Assembly: GCF_019393635.1 (NCBI RefSeq)
Contig: NC_057863.1
Span: 627,629,791-627,693,790, forward strand
Reading direction: 5' to 3'
DNA from: Dromiciops gliroides
Lineage: Eukaryota; Chordata; Mammalia; Microbiotheria; Microbiotheriidae
DNA: 64,000 nucleotides
Shown: positions 40,400-48,279 of the stretch, piece by piece
How positions within the stretch are numbered: position 1 is the stretch's first letter
Layout: the number at the start of each line of letters is the position of its first letter
Made by a program: the position numbers and the translations under genes
The notes under the pieces: generated by a model
The model's input: only the letters and a program-made list of their open reading frames with translations
What the model was told of the DNA's origin: nothing
The model's database searches: none

Positions 40400-40965
40400 G
40401 TGAAAGAAATTCAGGAAGCTATCAGTCACAGCGCATTTCCCAGAGCCTTATCTCAAACCAGCATTCAGCATGAATGAACCAGTTTGCTTTTTTTTTTTTT
40501 TGCACATTAGAATTGGATGAGGGAGAAGACAGCGAATTCATCGAGTGGGGTTCTTTTCACTCCAGTAATTTTCTTTTAGCTTTTCAGTGGCTTACCAAGA
40601 CATTGCAAGCTCCAGCAGTATGTATGGCAAATATCCCGTCCATCTTCTTTCTGTAAAGAAGGGGCGTGTTTCAAGGTTGCTCTGGTGATTATCATTGTGT
40701 TGTGAATAGGGGAGAAGAAAACCCTGCCAATGAGGCCAAATCACAAGTTACAACAGCATTGCAGAGACTTGGAAGGGCTCAAGTTTCCTGCTGAAACTTG
40801 AGGTTTCCTCTATGTTCCCATTCAGTAAAAGATATACTTGTATGGGCTGAAAAGGTGTCCCCTAGCAGGTCCTGAATCGGATCCCCTTTTTGTCCACTGA
40901 GAACAGCATATGGGTATAGGGTAAGTTTGGAAGACAAAAGCTATTCATGGAATTTTTTTTTTTTA
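40400..40965. promoter_or_regulatory. Repeat-free block, candidate conserved element
   Basis: About 565 bp without recognised repeats except T and A runs. It has balanced composition and several inverted short motifs (TTGTGTTGTGAATAG, CAAGTTACAACAGCATTGC). No exon supported. Confidence 0.35.
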
Positions 40966-41160
40966 ATAAATGAAGGAGGGGGCAGGAATTGGGCAGAGCT
41001 TCTGTCATCATTTCAAGTTATTTAGTAAGGAAACAACTGGTAGCTGGCGGTTAGGGTTAGTTTTTCTAAAAAGATGGGCAAAATTTTTCAGGGGAGAGAA
41101 GACCTGCTTACCTCAAGCCAGGAATAAGCTTGGGTCCAACTCCTCTGAGAGGATGAACCA
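40965..41160. other. Unassigned sequence
   Basis: Nothing recognised. It leads into L2. Confidence 0.4.
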
Positions 41161-41670
41161 TTTAATTTTTAACTTCTCCAGGCCCTCTATAATCTCAATT
41201 CTGTTAACAAGCCCTTTATAACCTACCCCCCTCCTACCTTTGAAACATACTTGTATTCTACTCCCCACCACAGACTCTTAGATCTAGTAACATTGACCTC
41301 TTGGCTCTTTCAATGAACAAGACTTTCCATCTCTTGGCTCTGGGCATTCTCTCTGACTGCCCTTAGGCCTGGAGTGTCTCTCTCCCTCCTAGGTTCTGCC
41401 TGCAGATCTCCCTAGCTTCCTTTAAGTCCCAACTAAAATTCCACCTTTATCAGGAAGCCTTTCCCAACCCCTCTTAATGCCAGTACCTTCCCTCTGTTAA
41501 TCATTTCCTACTTATCCTGTATATAGCTTGCTTTGTGTCTATTTGTTTACATGTTGTCTTCCCCTTCCCCCTTCCATTAGATAGTAAGCTCCTTGAGGGA
41601 AGGGACTGTCTTTTGCCTCTTTTTGTATCCCACATAGTAGGTACCTATTAAATGCTTATTGAATTGAACT
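41160..41670 (+). repeat. L2 LINE 3' end, near complete
   Basis: 'CTCTATAATCTCAATTCTGT', 'GCCTGGAGTGTCTCTCTCCC', 'AAGTCCCAACTAAAATTCCA', 'CAGGAAGCCTTTCCCAACCC', 'TAGTAAGCTCCTTGAGGGAA', 'GTAGGTACCTATTAAATGCT'. A good reference copy for this window. Confidence 0.9.
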
Positions 41671-41679
41671 AAATTAAAC

Positions 41680-41830
41680 TTCATTTCTCTGAGTCTCAGT
41701 TTCCACTTCTGTAAAGTGGAAGGATTGGACCAGGTTTTGAAGGTCTCATTCAGCTCTAAATTTATAATGCTAATAGAATCCCTGCTATGTGTCAGGCACT
41801 ATATTAAGCTCTTTAACAAATGTTATCTCA
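41680..41830. repeat. MIR-type fragments, both strands
   Basis: Plus-strand 3' piece ('GAGTCTCAGTTTCCACTTCT'), then an antisense tip ('GCTATGTGTCAGGCACTATA'). Confidence 0.65.
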
Positions 41831-41984
41831 TTTGATTTGAGGAATACAAGGAGTTTTCTTGTGGAGAACTGCAGGCACTAATGAAGTATCAGCCTGGACT
41901 AGAAATGAATAAAATGAATGACAGCAAAGAGGTAAATCCCAAGAGTTCTACTTTTTTTGTAGGATTCTATGTAGCATAGATTTA

Positions 41985-42098
41985 TGAATCAATTCCAATA
42001 GAACAAAAACTCCTTGAAGGCAGGGATTTGCTGGGTTTTGTCTCTGTAGCCTCAGAGCTTCTTCTCAGGCACCTTCTAGAATTCCCATTCCTAATCCC
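41985..42098 (+). repeat. L2 3' fragment
   Basis: 'AAAACTCCTTGAAGGCAGGG', 'TGTCTCTGTAGCCTCAGAGC'. Confidence 0.65.
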
Positions 42099-42116
42099 AT
42101 TAAATTGAACATCTTT

Positions 42117-42271
42117 GGGGCAGCTAGGTGGCGCAGTGGATAGAGCACTGGCCCTGGATTCAGGAGGACCTGAGTTCAAATCCAGCCTCAGACACTTGAC
42201 ACTTACTAGCTGTGTGACCCTGGCCAAGTCACTTAACCCTCATTGCCCCTCCAAAAAAAAAAAAATTTTTT
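42117..42271 (+). repeat. tRNA-derived CORE-SINE with TSD
   Basis: B-subtype copy. An 18-bp TSD with one mismatch (TTAAATTGAACATCTTTG and TTAAATTGAACTTCTTTG) lies at 42,099-42,116 and 42,272-42,289. Confidence 0.95.
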
Positions 42272-42404
42272 TTAAATTGAACTTCTTTGCCGTATCTCCC
42301 CAACCCAGCCCAGAATGCAAACTTCTACAGGGCAGGACTATTCCCATTTATGTCCTTGAATCAGCACACAAGAGGCGCTAACTTAATATTTATCACACTG
42401 ATCA

Positions 42405-42640
42405 GTATAGATGGGGAGAGTAGGTAAAGAGCTGAGTTCAAGTCCTCCTACTGACACTGCATGACCCAGGGAAGATCACTTTTCTGGGCAACTCCCTTGA
42501 AGCTATAAGTTGGCAGAGGAAGTGCTGATCTGCCTTAGCAGAAGTAGTTTCTTCATCCAGGACCTCCCTGGACCAGTCTAGGAGCATAAAACTTCTCCAG
42601 TTGTACCTGAGTTCTCATTTATGTAACTGAAGAGGGAGAG
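42405..42640 (+). repeat. CORE-SINE with the alternative 3' tail
   Basis: 'AGCTGAGTTCAAGTCCTCCT', 'GGGCAACTCCCTTGAAGCTA', 'TAAGTTGGCAGAGGAAGTGC', 'TAGTTTCTTCATCCAGGACC'. Same tail family as 5.9 and 26.7 kb. Confidence 0.65.
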
Positions 42641-42641
42641 A

Positions 42642-42960
42642 CCAGAGATGGAAGAGACTTTGGAGGTCATCTACTCCACTCCTCCCATTTTATTTTTTAT
42701 TTTATTTTTTTGGTGAGGCAATTGGGGTTAAGTGACTTGCCCAAGGTCACACAGCTAGTAAGTATTAAGTGTCTGAGGCCGGATTTGAACTCAGGTACTC
42801 CTGACTCCAGGGCTGGTGCTCTATCCACTGCGCCACCTAGCTGCCCCCACTCCTCTCATTCTAGAGACAAAACTGAGGTTTGCCCAGGATCACATAGGTA
42901 ATAAGTGGCAGAGAAGGAATCTGAACCCAATTCCTCTGACTTAATAAGATACTCTTTCGG
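42642..42960 (-). repeat. MIR split by a CORE-SINE
   Basis: Antisense MIR ('GACTTTGGAGGTCATCTACT' before; 'AAACTGAGGTTTGCCCAGGA' after). The minus-strand A-subtype SINE inside, 42,690-42,846, has TSD CCACTCCTCCCATT at 42,676-42,689 and 42,847-42,860 with one mismatch. Confidence 0.93.
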
Positions 42961-43440
42961 AGACATCAGCCAGATCCCTTTTTGGCTGAATATTTATGCT
43001 GTCATTGACCCCCAGACTAGGGAATGTTTGCAGAATGAATGGTTAACCTAAGGGCCCGGAATGTTGATGAATTAAATTTAAAAACCTTAAGACTCAGTAA
43101 TAGATTAAGGGGGAAATAAATGTCTTTCTTGTTGAATGGAAAGTGAACATTTCCCTGATTATCTCAGCTGAATTTCATTCTCTATATGAAACAAAAAAGA
43201 AATGGCATCATGCTTCAGGCTTAACTTCCTGTGTCCACCTGGGTCTGGGTGTCATTCAGGCCAAGGTTCGAGGCTGTCTCAGGCCTTGGATCCACACTGC
43301 CCAACACTCTGTTCTTCTGTATTTCAGAGAATTGAAATACACTCAGAACTGGAGGGGATTTCATGTTTGCTTCCCTCCTCCCTTACTTTTGATCCTCTTG
43401 GTTTGTTATCAAGGGGGCTATTTATTTTTCGGTTAAACAG
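42960..43440. other. Unassigned, repeat-poor sequence
   Basis: No repeat or exon recognised. Overlapping frames at 43,143-43,480 have no known motif. Confidence 0.4.
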
Positions 43441-43441
43441 T

Positions 43442-43543
43442 AAGTTTCTGTTGCATCACCAGTGGACATCCAGAACATAACCAAACATGGGCTTACTTCT
43501 GTTGCATCACCAGAGGACAGACAGAATGTAACCAAACATGGGC
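43442..43543 (+). repeat. 51-bp tandem duplication
   Basis: Two units of 51 bp, each containing 'TTCTGTTGCATCACCAG' and 'AACCAAACATGGGCTTA', with about 5 differences. A third unit seems to begin ('CTTCAGTGGCTCC') but diverges. Unit length is a multiple of three, so the frame stays open, but no gene is supported. Confidence 0.85.
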
Positions 43544-43569
43544 TTACTTCAGTGGCTCCACACTCCACC

Positions 43570-43920
43570 TCTTGGCTCCCAACATTTCTTCTGGATACTC
43601 CTCCCTCCCCTCCCCACTTCATCCCCCTGTGCCTGGAATGCTCTCATTCCTCACCTCTGTCTCCTGGCTAGCTGGACCTCCTTGTAGCCCCAGGTAAAAT
43701 CCCATCTTCTGCAAGAAGCCCTCCTCATCTTTCTAAATCCTAGTGCCAAAGCTCTGTTAATTATCTCCAATTTATCTTGAAATTATACATTCTTTGTACA
43801 GTGGTTTGCCTGTTGTCTCCCCCTTTAGACTGTAAGTTCCTTGAGGGGAGGGACTGTCTTCTGTCTTTTCTTTGTATCCCCAGAGATTAACAGTTATTAG
43901 GCACTTGATAAATATTTTGT
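43570..43920 (+). repeat. L2 LINE 3' end
   Basis: 'GTGCCTGGAATGCTCTCATT', 'GGTAAAATCCCATCTTCTGC', 'TTTAGACTGTAAGTTCCTTG', 'TTAGGCACTTGATAAATATT'. Confidence 0.88.
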
Positions 43921-43924
43921 CCTG

Positions 43925-44035
43925 CCACTGGACTTCCATTACTCAGGAAGAGTGGGGCTGACTACTATACAGCTCTGCCTCACTTAAATCCAATTCACAA
44001 GTCATCATTGGTCCTCTTCAAAAAAGAAGAATGAG
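43925..44035 (-). repeat. Unassigned interspersed repeat X
   Basis: 'CAGCTCTGCCTCACTTAAAT', 'CCAATTCACAAGTCATCATT', 'GGTCCTCTTCAAAAAAGAAG'. Third copy of repeat X, cut by the SINE that follows. Confidence 0.7.
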
Positions 44036-44201
44036 GGGCAGCTAGGTGGCGCAGTGGATAGAGCACCGGCCCTGGAGTCAGGAGTACCTGAGTTCAAATC
44101 CGGCCTCAGACACTTAACACTTACTAGCTGTGTGACCCTGGGCAAGTCACTTAACCCCAATTGCTTCACTAAAAAACCAAAAAAAAAACCCAAAAAACCG
44201 A
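44036..44201 (+). repeat. tRNA-derived CORE-SINE with TSD
   Basis: A-subtype copy close to the window consensus with an AAAC/AAAACC tail. TSD AAAAGAAGAATGAG at 44,022-44,035 and 44,202-44,215. It is the last young SINE before the gene; the next lies at 53,250. Confidence 0.96.
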
Positions 44202-44299
44202 AAAAGAAGAATGAGACACAATAAATGTAAGATTGAGGACTTGGGTAAGAAGTATTTGTGGAGTCAAGAGGATGTATTCAATTCCACCCTCTGAAGCTT

Positions 44300-44735
44300 G
44301 CCCCCCTGGGCCTCAGTTTTCTCATTTGCCTACCTGCTGCCATCATGGGGCTCAGATGAAATAATGCATGTAAAATGCCTTGTAAAGAGCTATATAAATG
44401 CCAAGTGTAATTCTGTTGGTTCTAGTGGGCTTTAAAATGTTAGAAATGATTGACCATAGTCATGGCTTTTATTTATATAGCACTTTCGAGTTTACAGAGG
44501 AGTCTTTTTATAACACCCCCGTGAGGCCGACTTTAAGCCCAGGTAATGGATAGATAGGGCACTGGCCTCCAATTCAGGTAGAACTGGGCTCATATCTTAC
44601 TTCCTGGATGTATAACCCTAGTGGAGTCCACTTGACAGCTAATGGCCTCAGTTTCCCCATCTGTAAATTGAGTGGGTTGTTCCCATTGGCAACTAAGGTC
44701 CTGATGATCCAAAGGATCCATTTTATAGACTAACC
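44300..44735. repeat. MIR-type fragments
   Basis: A plus-strand 3' end at about 44,335-44,405 ('GGGGCTCAGATGAAATAATG'), an antisense tip at about 44,465-44,545 and a plus-strand worn copy at 44,550-44,710 ('CAGTTTCCCCATCTGTAAAT'). Confidence 0.65.
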
Positions 44736-44737
44736 TT

Positions 44738-44996
44738 TTCATTGTTCAATTGTTTTTCAGTCGTATCTGACTCTTTGTGACCCCATTTGGGGTTCTCTTG
44801 GCAAAGATACCGGAGTGGTTTGCCACTTCCTTCTCCAGCTCATTTTACAGATGAGGAAAATGAGGCAAAAAAAAAGGGTTAAGTGACTTAGCCAGGGTCA
44901 CACAGCTGGTAAATGTCTGAGGCTAGATTTGAAATCAAGTCCTATTGGCTCGAGGTCTGGTGGTGCTCTATCCACTTCAGCATCTAGCTGTCCCAT
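44738..44996 (-). repeat. CORE-SINE with RTE-like 3' end
   Basis: Antisense, full length: 'TCTGACTCTTTGTGACCCCA', 'GGAGTGGTTTGCCACTTCCT', 'GGGTCACACAGCTGGTAAAT' and head 'TATCCACTTCAGCATCTAGC'. Confidence 0.9.
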
Positions 44997-44999
44997 GTA

Positions 45000-45600
45000 T
45001 CAATCTATCAACATGCATTTATTATGCACTTAATGTGCGCTGGACACTGTGTAGCTGCTGGGGATAAAAATACAATAAATGAAATAATCTCCACTCAAAA
45101 GACACCTCCCTTCCAATGGGTAAGAAAACAAGGATAACTTCTCCCATCTATTACGAGTTATTATAAGAATTGTCTCCCCTGATGGAAAGTACAGTTTTAG
45201 AGAGCAGGGACTGCGTTAATTTTTGTCATTTACATGCCCTTTTGTTACATGGCCTGGCACATAGTAGGTGATTTTCAAATGCCTGGTAACTGATTGAGTG
45301 ATGAGGAAACCCAACGTAAGTGACTTCCCTCTTGGTCCCATGAGTCTCAAATGCTAGTGAATTTCTCAGGCTGATTCCAAGGCTTCTGACTCCAAGTGCG
45401 GATCCCTTGAACATTAAGCCCCTGTTTGAAATTGTGTTTCAATCTTTGTGTTTTATCTTGGTGACTCTTCCTATCCTCCAGTAGAAAGAAATTACCTGAG
45501 GGCAAGAACTCTTAAAAGAAAAAAAAAAACCAAACCAACTTTGTAACCTCAGGCCTAGTACAAGACCTTGCACACAGTGCATGATTAAGAAATGTTTTCC
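45000..45600 (+). repeat. Repeat Z and L2 pieces
   Basis: Repeat Z 5' part at 45,000-45,130 ('CATTTATTATGCACTTAATG'). L2 tips at about 45,175-45,295 ('GGCCTGGCACATAGTAGGTG') and 45,480-45,600 ('TACCTGAGGGCAAGAACTCT'). Confidence 0.65.
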
Positions 45601-46000
45601 CGAATTTAAAAAAAGCAATAGTCTTCTTTCATCCTCAGTAAAGATCCAAACATCTCCACCATGTCATTGGGGTGAGTGAGTGGACCACAGGCTTTCCTGG
45701 AGGGCTGAGGTTCAGCTAAGCTGGGAACCTCAAAGGAGGGCCTTCATTGGGTGGGGGCTTCCCTTACTCACCACTTCCTTCTGCCTCCACCAAATCTGCA
45801 AGGACCAGAACTCCTTTTCCAAAGGGAATAGTTTTTTCTTGGTAATGGAGATTGGCTTCAGAGGGACGGGGAGAAGGCGTTGTTGCCTTATTCAGCCTGG
45901 GCCAAAGTAACTCATGAGGAAGACTACCCCTCCTCCCCCAAGAATTCCAGTGGGTCTGCAGAACTTAAAGTCCTTGCTGGCCACAGGCCAAAGGGCCAAT
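45600..46000. other. Unassigned, repeat-poor sequence
   Basis: No repeat or gene recognised; moderate GC. It is the nearest repeat-poor block upstream of the CpG island. Confidence 0.4.
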
Positions 46001-46004
46001 TTAA

Positions 46005-46990
46005 TTCAAAACAAGCATCGATCAAACAAGGACTATACAGCAGGCACTGGTAATGGAAAGAATAAAAACAAAAGTCATTCTTCTCTAGAAGCTTACACAG
46101 ATAATAAAGACAAAGTAATGTGGGGGAGGTGGAGATGAGGAAGAGCACTAACAACTCAAGGAGCAAGTTGGATAGAATACGAAAGGTCCCTTTTAGGAAA
46201 GTGCATCAGAGCCGAGCCTTGAAATGAGATAGGGCTTACATAGGCAGCTCCTCCAAAAGCAGGTGGGGGTTGGTACAGTATTTGGGGGGAGGGGGGTAGA
46301 GGGCACCAGATGTGGAGGAATCAACAAGTCTAGGGTTCAAATCCTTCCTCAGGAATCCTAGGCAAGTCATCTGTAAAAGGGGGTAAAAGGACCTTGCAGT
46401 CTCTTTGATCCAGTGACACTGGCCTCCCGCATGTCCCATGAAACTAGACATTCAGGTCATTTTCTCTGGCTGCCCCCCATGTCCGGAACACTCTCCTTTC
46501 TCTCCTCGGGCTATTGACCTCCCTGGCTTCCCTTAAGTCCCAACTAAAATCCCCCCTTCTACAGGAAGCCTTCCCCTACCCCTCTTAATTCTACAGCCTT
46601 CCCTGTTAATATTTCCCATTCATCCTGCATACAACCTGCTTTGTATATATTTGTTTGCATGTTGTTTCCCCCATTAGATTGTAAGATCATTGAGGGCAGG
46701 GGCTGTGTTTTAATTCTTTTTGGATCTCCAGCTCTTGGCACACTTCCTAGCACACAGTAGGTGATTAATAAATGTTTATTGATTGATCTACGGTAGAGTC
46801 CCTTCCAGCTCTATGACCCCAACTGAGGAGCAACAGCAGGGAGGCTCGTTTGGCTGGTAGGAGAGTGCAAGAGGTGCTACAGAGACGTGCGAGGTCGGCT
46901 GGAGCCAGATGATAAAGGGCTCTAGGGAAATGTGTATTTTATCCTAGGAGGGAATAGGGAGCCAGAGCAGGTTCTTGAGCGAGGCAGGGG
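46005..46990 (+). repeat. Repeat Z interrupted by MIR and L2
   Basis: Repeat Z starts at about 46,005 ('AAGGACTATACAGCAGGCAC', 'GAGCCTTGAAATGAGATAGG'). It is broken by an MIR (46,300-46,440) and an L2 end (46,455-46,790, 'GATTGTAAGATCATTGAGGG', 'GTAGGTGATTAATAAATGTT'), then resumes ('TTTTATCCTAGGAGGGAATA', 'GGTTCTTGAGCGAGGCAGG'). Its 3' end meets the left edge of the CpG island. Confidence 0.65.
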
Positions 46991-47146
46991 CAGGTCGGGC
47001 AAGGCATCAGTGCCCTGCGCATGCAAGGTAACCCTAGGGAGGCTCTCTCAGGTTTTAGGCGACCCCCATCCTCCTCCACACATGGGGCGGCCCGCGGCCT
47101 CCCCAAAACAACCACCACCCTAACAATGGGAAGTGTGGGGAGCGGC

Positions 47147-47156
47147 GGGAAATTCC
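47147..47156 (+). promoter_or_regulatory. NF-kB-like site
   Basis: GGGAAATTCC fits the consensus GGGRNWYYCC exactly. It lies about 350 bp before the predicted start site. Factor binding is inference. Confidence 0.35.
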
Positions 47157-47164
47157 ACGGGACG

Positions 47165-47176
47165 TTTCCGCGGAAA
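47165..47176. promoter_or_regulatory. 12-bp perfect palindrome TTTCCGCGGAAA
   Basis: Perfect inverted repeat with an E2F-like TTTCCGCG on each strand, nine bases after the NF-kB-like site. Confidence 0.35.
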
Positions 47177-47272
47177 ATTCGGGCTCCGGGGCTTCCCCGG
47201 GCCCGGGTTGAGATTAGGGAGTCCTCCGCAGCTCCTCCGGCGGCCCAGGAAGGCAGTGCGGAACAGAGCCCG

Positions 47273-47317
47273 CGCAGCAGAAGAAGCAGCAGCAGCAGCA
47301 GAAGCAGCAGCAGCAGC
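47273..47317 (+). repeat. (CAG)n/(AAG) triplet repeat in the promoter
   Basis: About 45 bp made of CAG units broken by GAAG at two points. It lies about 190 bp before the predicted start, so it is outside the transcript unless an upstream start is used. Confidence 0.9.
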
Positions 47318-47334
47318 CACGGCCCAGGGACAAA

Positions 47335-47348
47335 GGCGCATATGCGCC
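47335..47348. promoter_or_regulatory. 14-bp perfect palindrome GGCGCATATGCGCC
   Basis: Perfect palindrome. It resembles an NRF1 site (GCGCATGCGC) with two extra central bases, and contains the E-box-like CATATG. Confidence 0.35.
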
Positions 47349-47431
47349 GACCCCACCGCAGCGCGGGCCCCGCGGCATCGCCGCTTTAAGCTGCGGCGGT
47401 GGGGGAGGGAGGAGGAGCCCGGCTACGCGAA

Positions 47432-47439
47432 GACGTCAC
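47432..47439 (+). promoter_or_regulatory. CRE/ATF-like site
   Basis: GACGTCAC, one base from the full CRE TGACGTCA on its left side, 32 bp before the TATA box. It is followed by a C-rich Sp1/KLF-like stretch (CACCGCCCCCCACCCC, 47,443-47,458). Confidence 0.55.
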
Positions 47440-47470
47440 GGCACCGCCCCCCACCCCGCTGTCTCCTCGC

Positions 47471-47478
47471 TATATAAG
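47471..47478 (+). promoter_or_regulatory. ERRFI1: TATA box of ERRFI1
   Basis: TATATAAG within a GC-rich setting (CTCGC before, CCGCTCGG after). It predicts transcription starting near 47,500-47,506. A TATA box inside a CpG island suits an immediate-early, strongly induced gene, which ERRFI1 is in other mammals. Confidence 0.8.
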
Positions 47479-47549
47479 CCGCTCGGCGGCGCCGGCGTTC
47501 ATAAGCGTACAATCCACGGGACTAGTGTTCAGGATAGGAGAGTGGAGTC

Positions 47550-47561
47550 TGCGCTTGCGCA
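47550..47561. promoter_or_regulatory. NRF1-like site
   Basis: TGCGCTTGCGCA, one base from the NRF1 consensus YGCGCAYGCGCR, about 50 bp inside the predicted exon 1. Confidence 0.5.
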
Positions 47562-47591
47562 ATGTCCCGGCCCCTCTGTCCGCGGCGCTGA
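47562..47591 (+). other. Upstream reading frame 1 in the ERRFI1 leader
   Basis: ATG at 47,562 encodes the nine residues MSRPLCPRR, then TGA at 47,589-47,591, wholly inside exon 1. The ATG context (GCGCA ATG T) is weak to moderate. If translated it would reduce scanning to the main start. Confidence 0.45.
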
Positions 47592-47607
47592 GCCAGCCGG
47601 GACGGAC

Positions 47608-47669
47608 ATGCGCGGGACGGAGGCTGGCGGCCGTGCGGCGGCGGCGGCGGCGGCCGCGGCTCCGCTGAG
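47608..47669 (+). other. Upstream reading frame 2, polyalanine-encoding
   Basis: ATG at 47,608 reads MRGTEAGGR, then nine Ala from GCG repeats and APL, up to the donor. When joined to exon 2 at 62,586 the frame reads two more codons and stops (AGG GAA TGA). If the alternative acceptor at 62,628 is used it would overlap the main start in another frame. The triplet run makes its length likely to vary. Confidence 0.45.
47634..47658 (+). repeat. (CGG)n run in exon 1
   Basis: About seven or eight CGG/GGC units in the untranslated exon, in frame as Ala codons of the second upstream frame. A second run lies in intron 1 at 47,706-47,737. Confidence 0.9.
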
Positions 47670-47705
47670 GTGAGGGGGGGCCCCGGGCTGGGGTCGGGGC
47701 CGGAG

Positions 47706-47737
47706 GGCGGCGGCGGCGGCGGCGCTGCGGCGGCGGC
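47706..47737 (+). repeat. (GGC)n run at the start of intron 1
   Basis: About ten GGC/GCGG units broken by one CTG, 36 bp after the splice donor. Confidence 0.88.
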
Positions 47738-48154
47738 CCGGCTCCGAGCAGGAGGAGGGGGCGGCGGCCTTGGCCGCCCCGGGAAGGGGGAGGGACGCGG
47801 GGCCTGGCGGCGGTGACTTCCCTCCAGATGTGGAGGGGGGGGGGTGTCTCCATCCAGATGTTTGAGATGAAAGAGACACGGGGCCCCCTCCCGCGCCAGG
47901 AGCTGGGAGGCAGGCGCGGGGCGCGCGCGGAGCCGGGGGCGCGCGCGGGGGAGCCGGCCCCGCCGGGGCTGCGGCTGCGGCTGCGGCGGCCGCGAAGCCC
48001 GGTGCGCCTTCCCCGGCTGCCTCCCCTTTCATTCCATTGACCATTGTTCTCGTGCAGCCCGTGCAGCCTTGCACAGCCTAGCACCGGCACACCCGGGCCC
48101 CGTGGGTGCCCCGAGGTAGGGCAGCCACCCCTGGGGCCGTGCAGCCCAGCGCCC

Positions 48155-48275
48155 ATCCCCCATTTTACAGACGGGGAAACTGAGGACTCCGAGGTGACCT
48201 GGCCATCACTCGGACACCGAGCCAGGGTTCCAACCCAAGCCCCCCAGCGCTCCTTCCTCTGCACCAGCCTGGAGT
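48155..48275 (-). repeat. MIR at the CpG-island edge
   Basis: Antisense MIR: 'CCCATTTTACAGACGGGGAA', 'ACTGAGGACTCCGAGGTGAC', 'CCAGGGTTCCAACCCAAGCC'. It has kept or gained several CpGs and so looks more GC-rich than the other copies. Confidence 0.8.
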
Positions 48276-48279
48276 TGGT

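Larger units (their letters stand above)
47502..47669 (+). other. ERRFI1: ERRFI1 exon 1, non-coding (predicted)
   Basis: The 5' end is set at about 30 bp after the TATA box and is uncertain by several bases. The 3' end is the splice donor CTGAG/GTGAGG, with GT at 47,670-47,671. The exon holds no in-frame start for ERRFI1. It has two short upstream reading frames (ATG at 47,562 and 47,608), an NRF1-like TGCGCTTGCGCA at 47,550-47,561, and a CGG run at 47,634-47,658. In human ERRFI1 the first exon is also non-coding (family knowledge). A GT at other nearby sites could be used instead, but none fits the donor consensus as well. Confidence 0.75.
47000..48140. promoter_or_regulatory. ERRFI1: CpG island of ERRFI1
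   Basis: About 1.1 kb of GC- and CpG-rich DNA in an otherwise AT-rich, CpG-poor region. It covers the proximal promoter, exon 1 and the start of intron 1. The island is densest from about 47,380 to 48,010 and includes CGG runs. Its long open frames (289 and 181 residues, minus strand) are by-products of high GC. CpG ratio was judged by eye, not computed. Confidence 0.93.
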
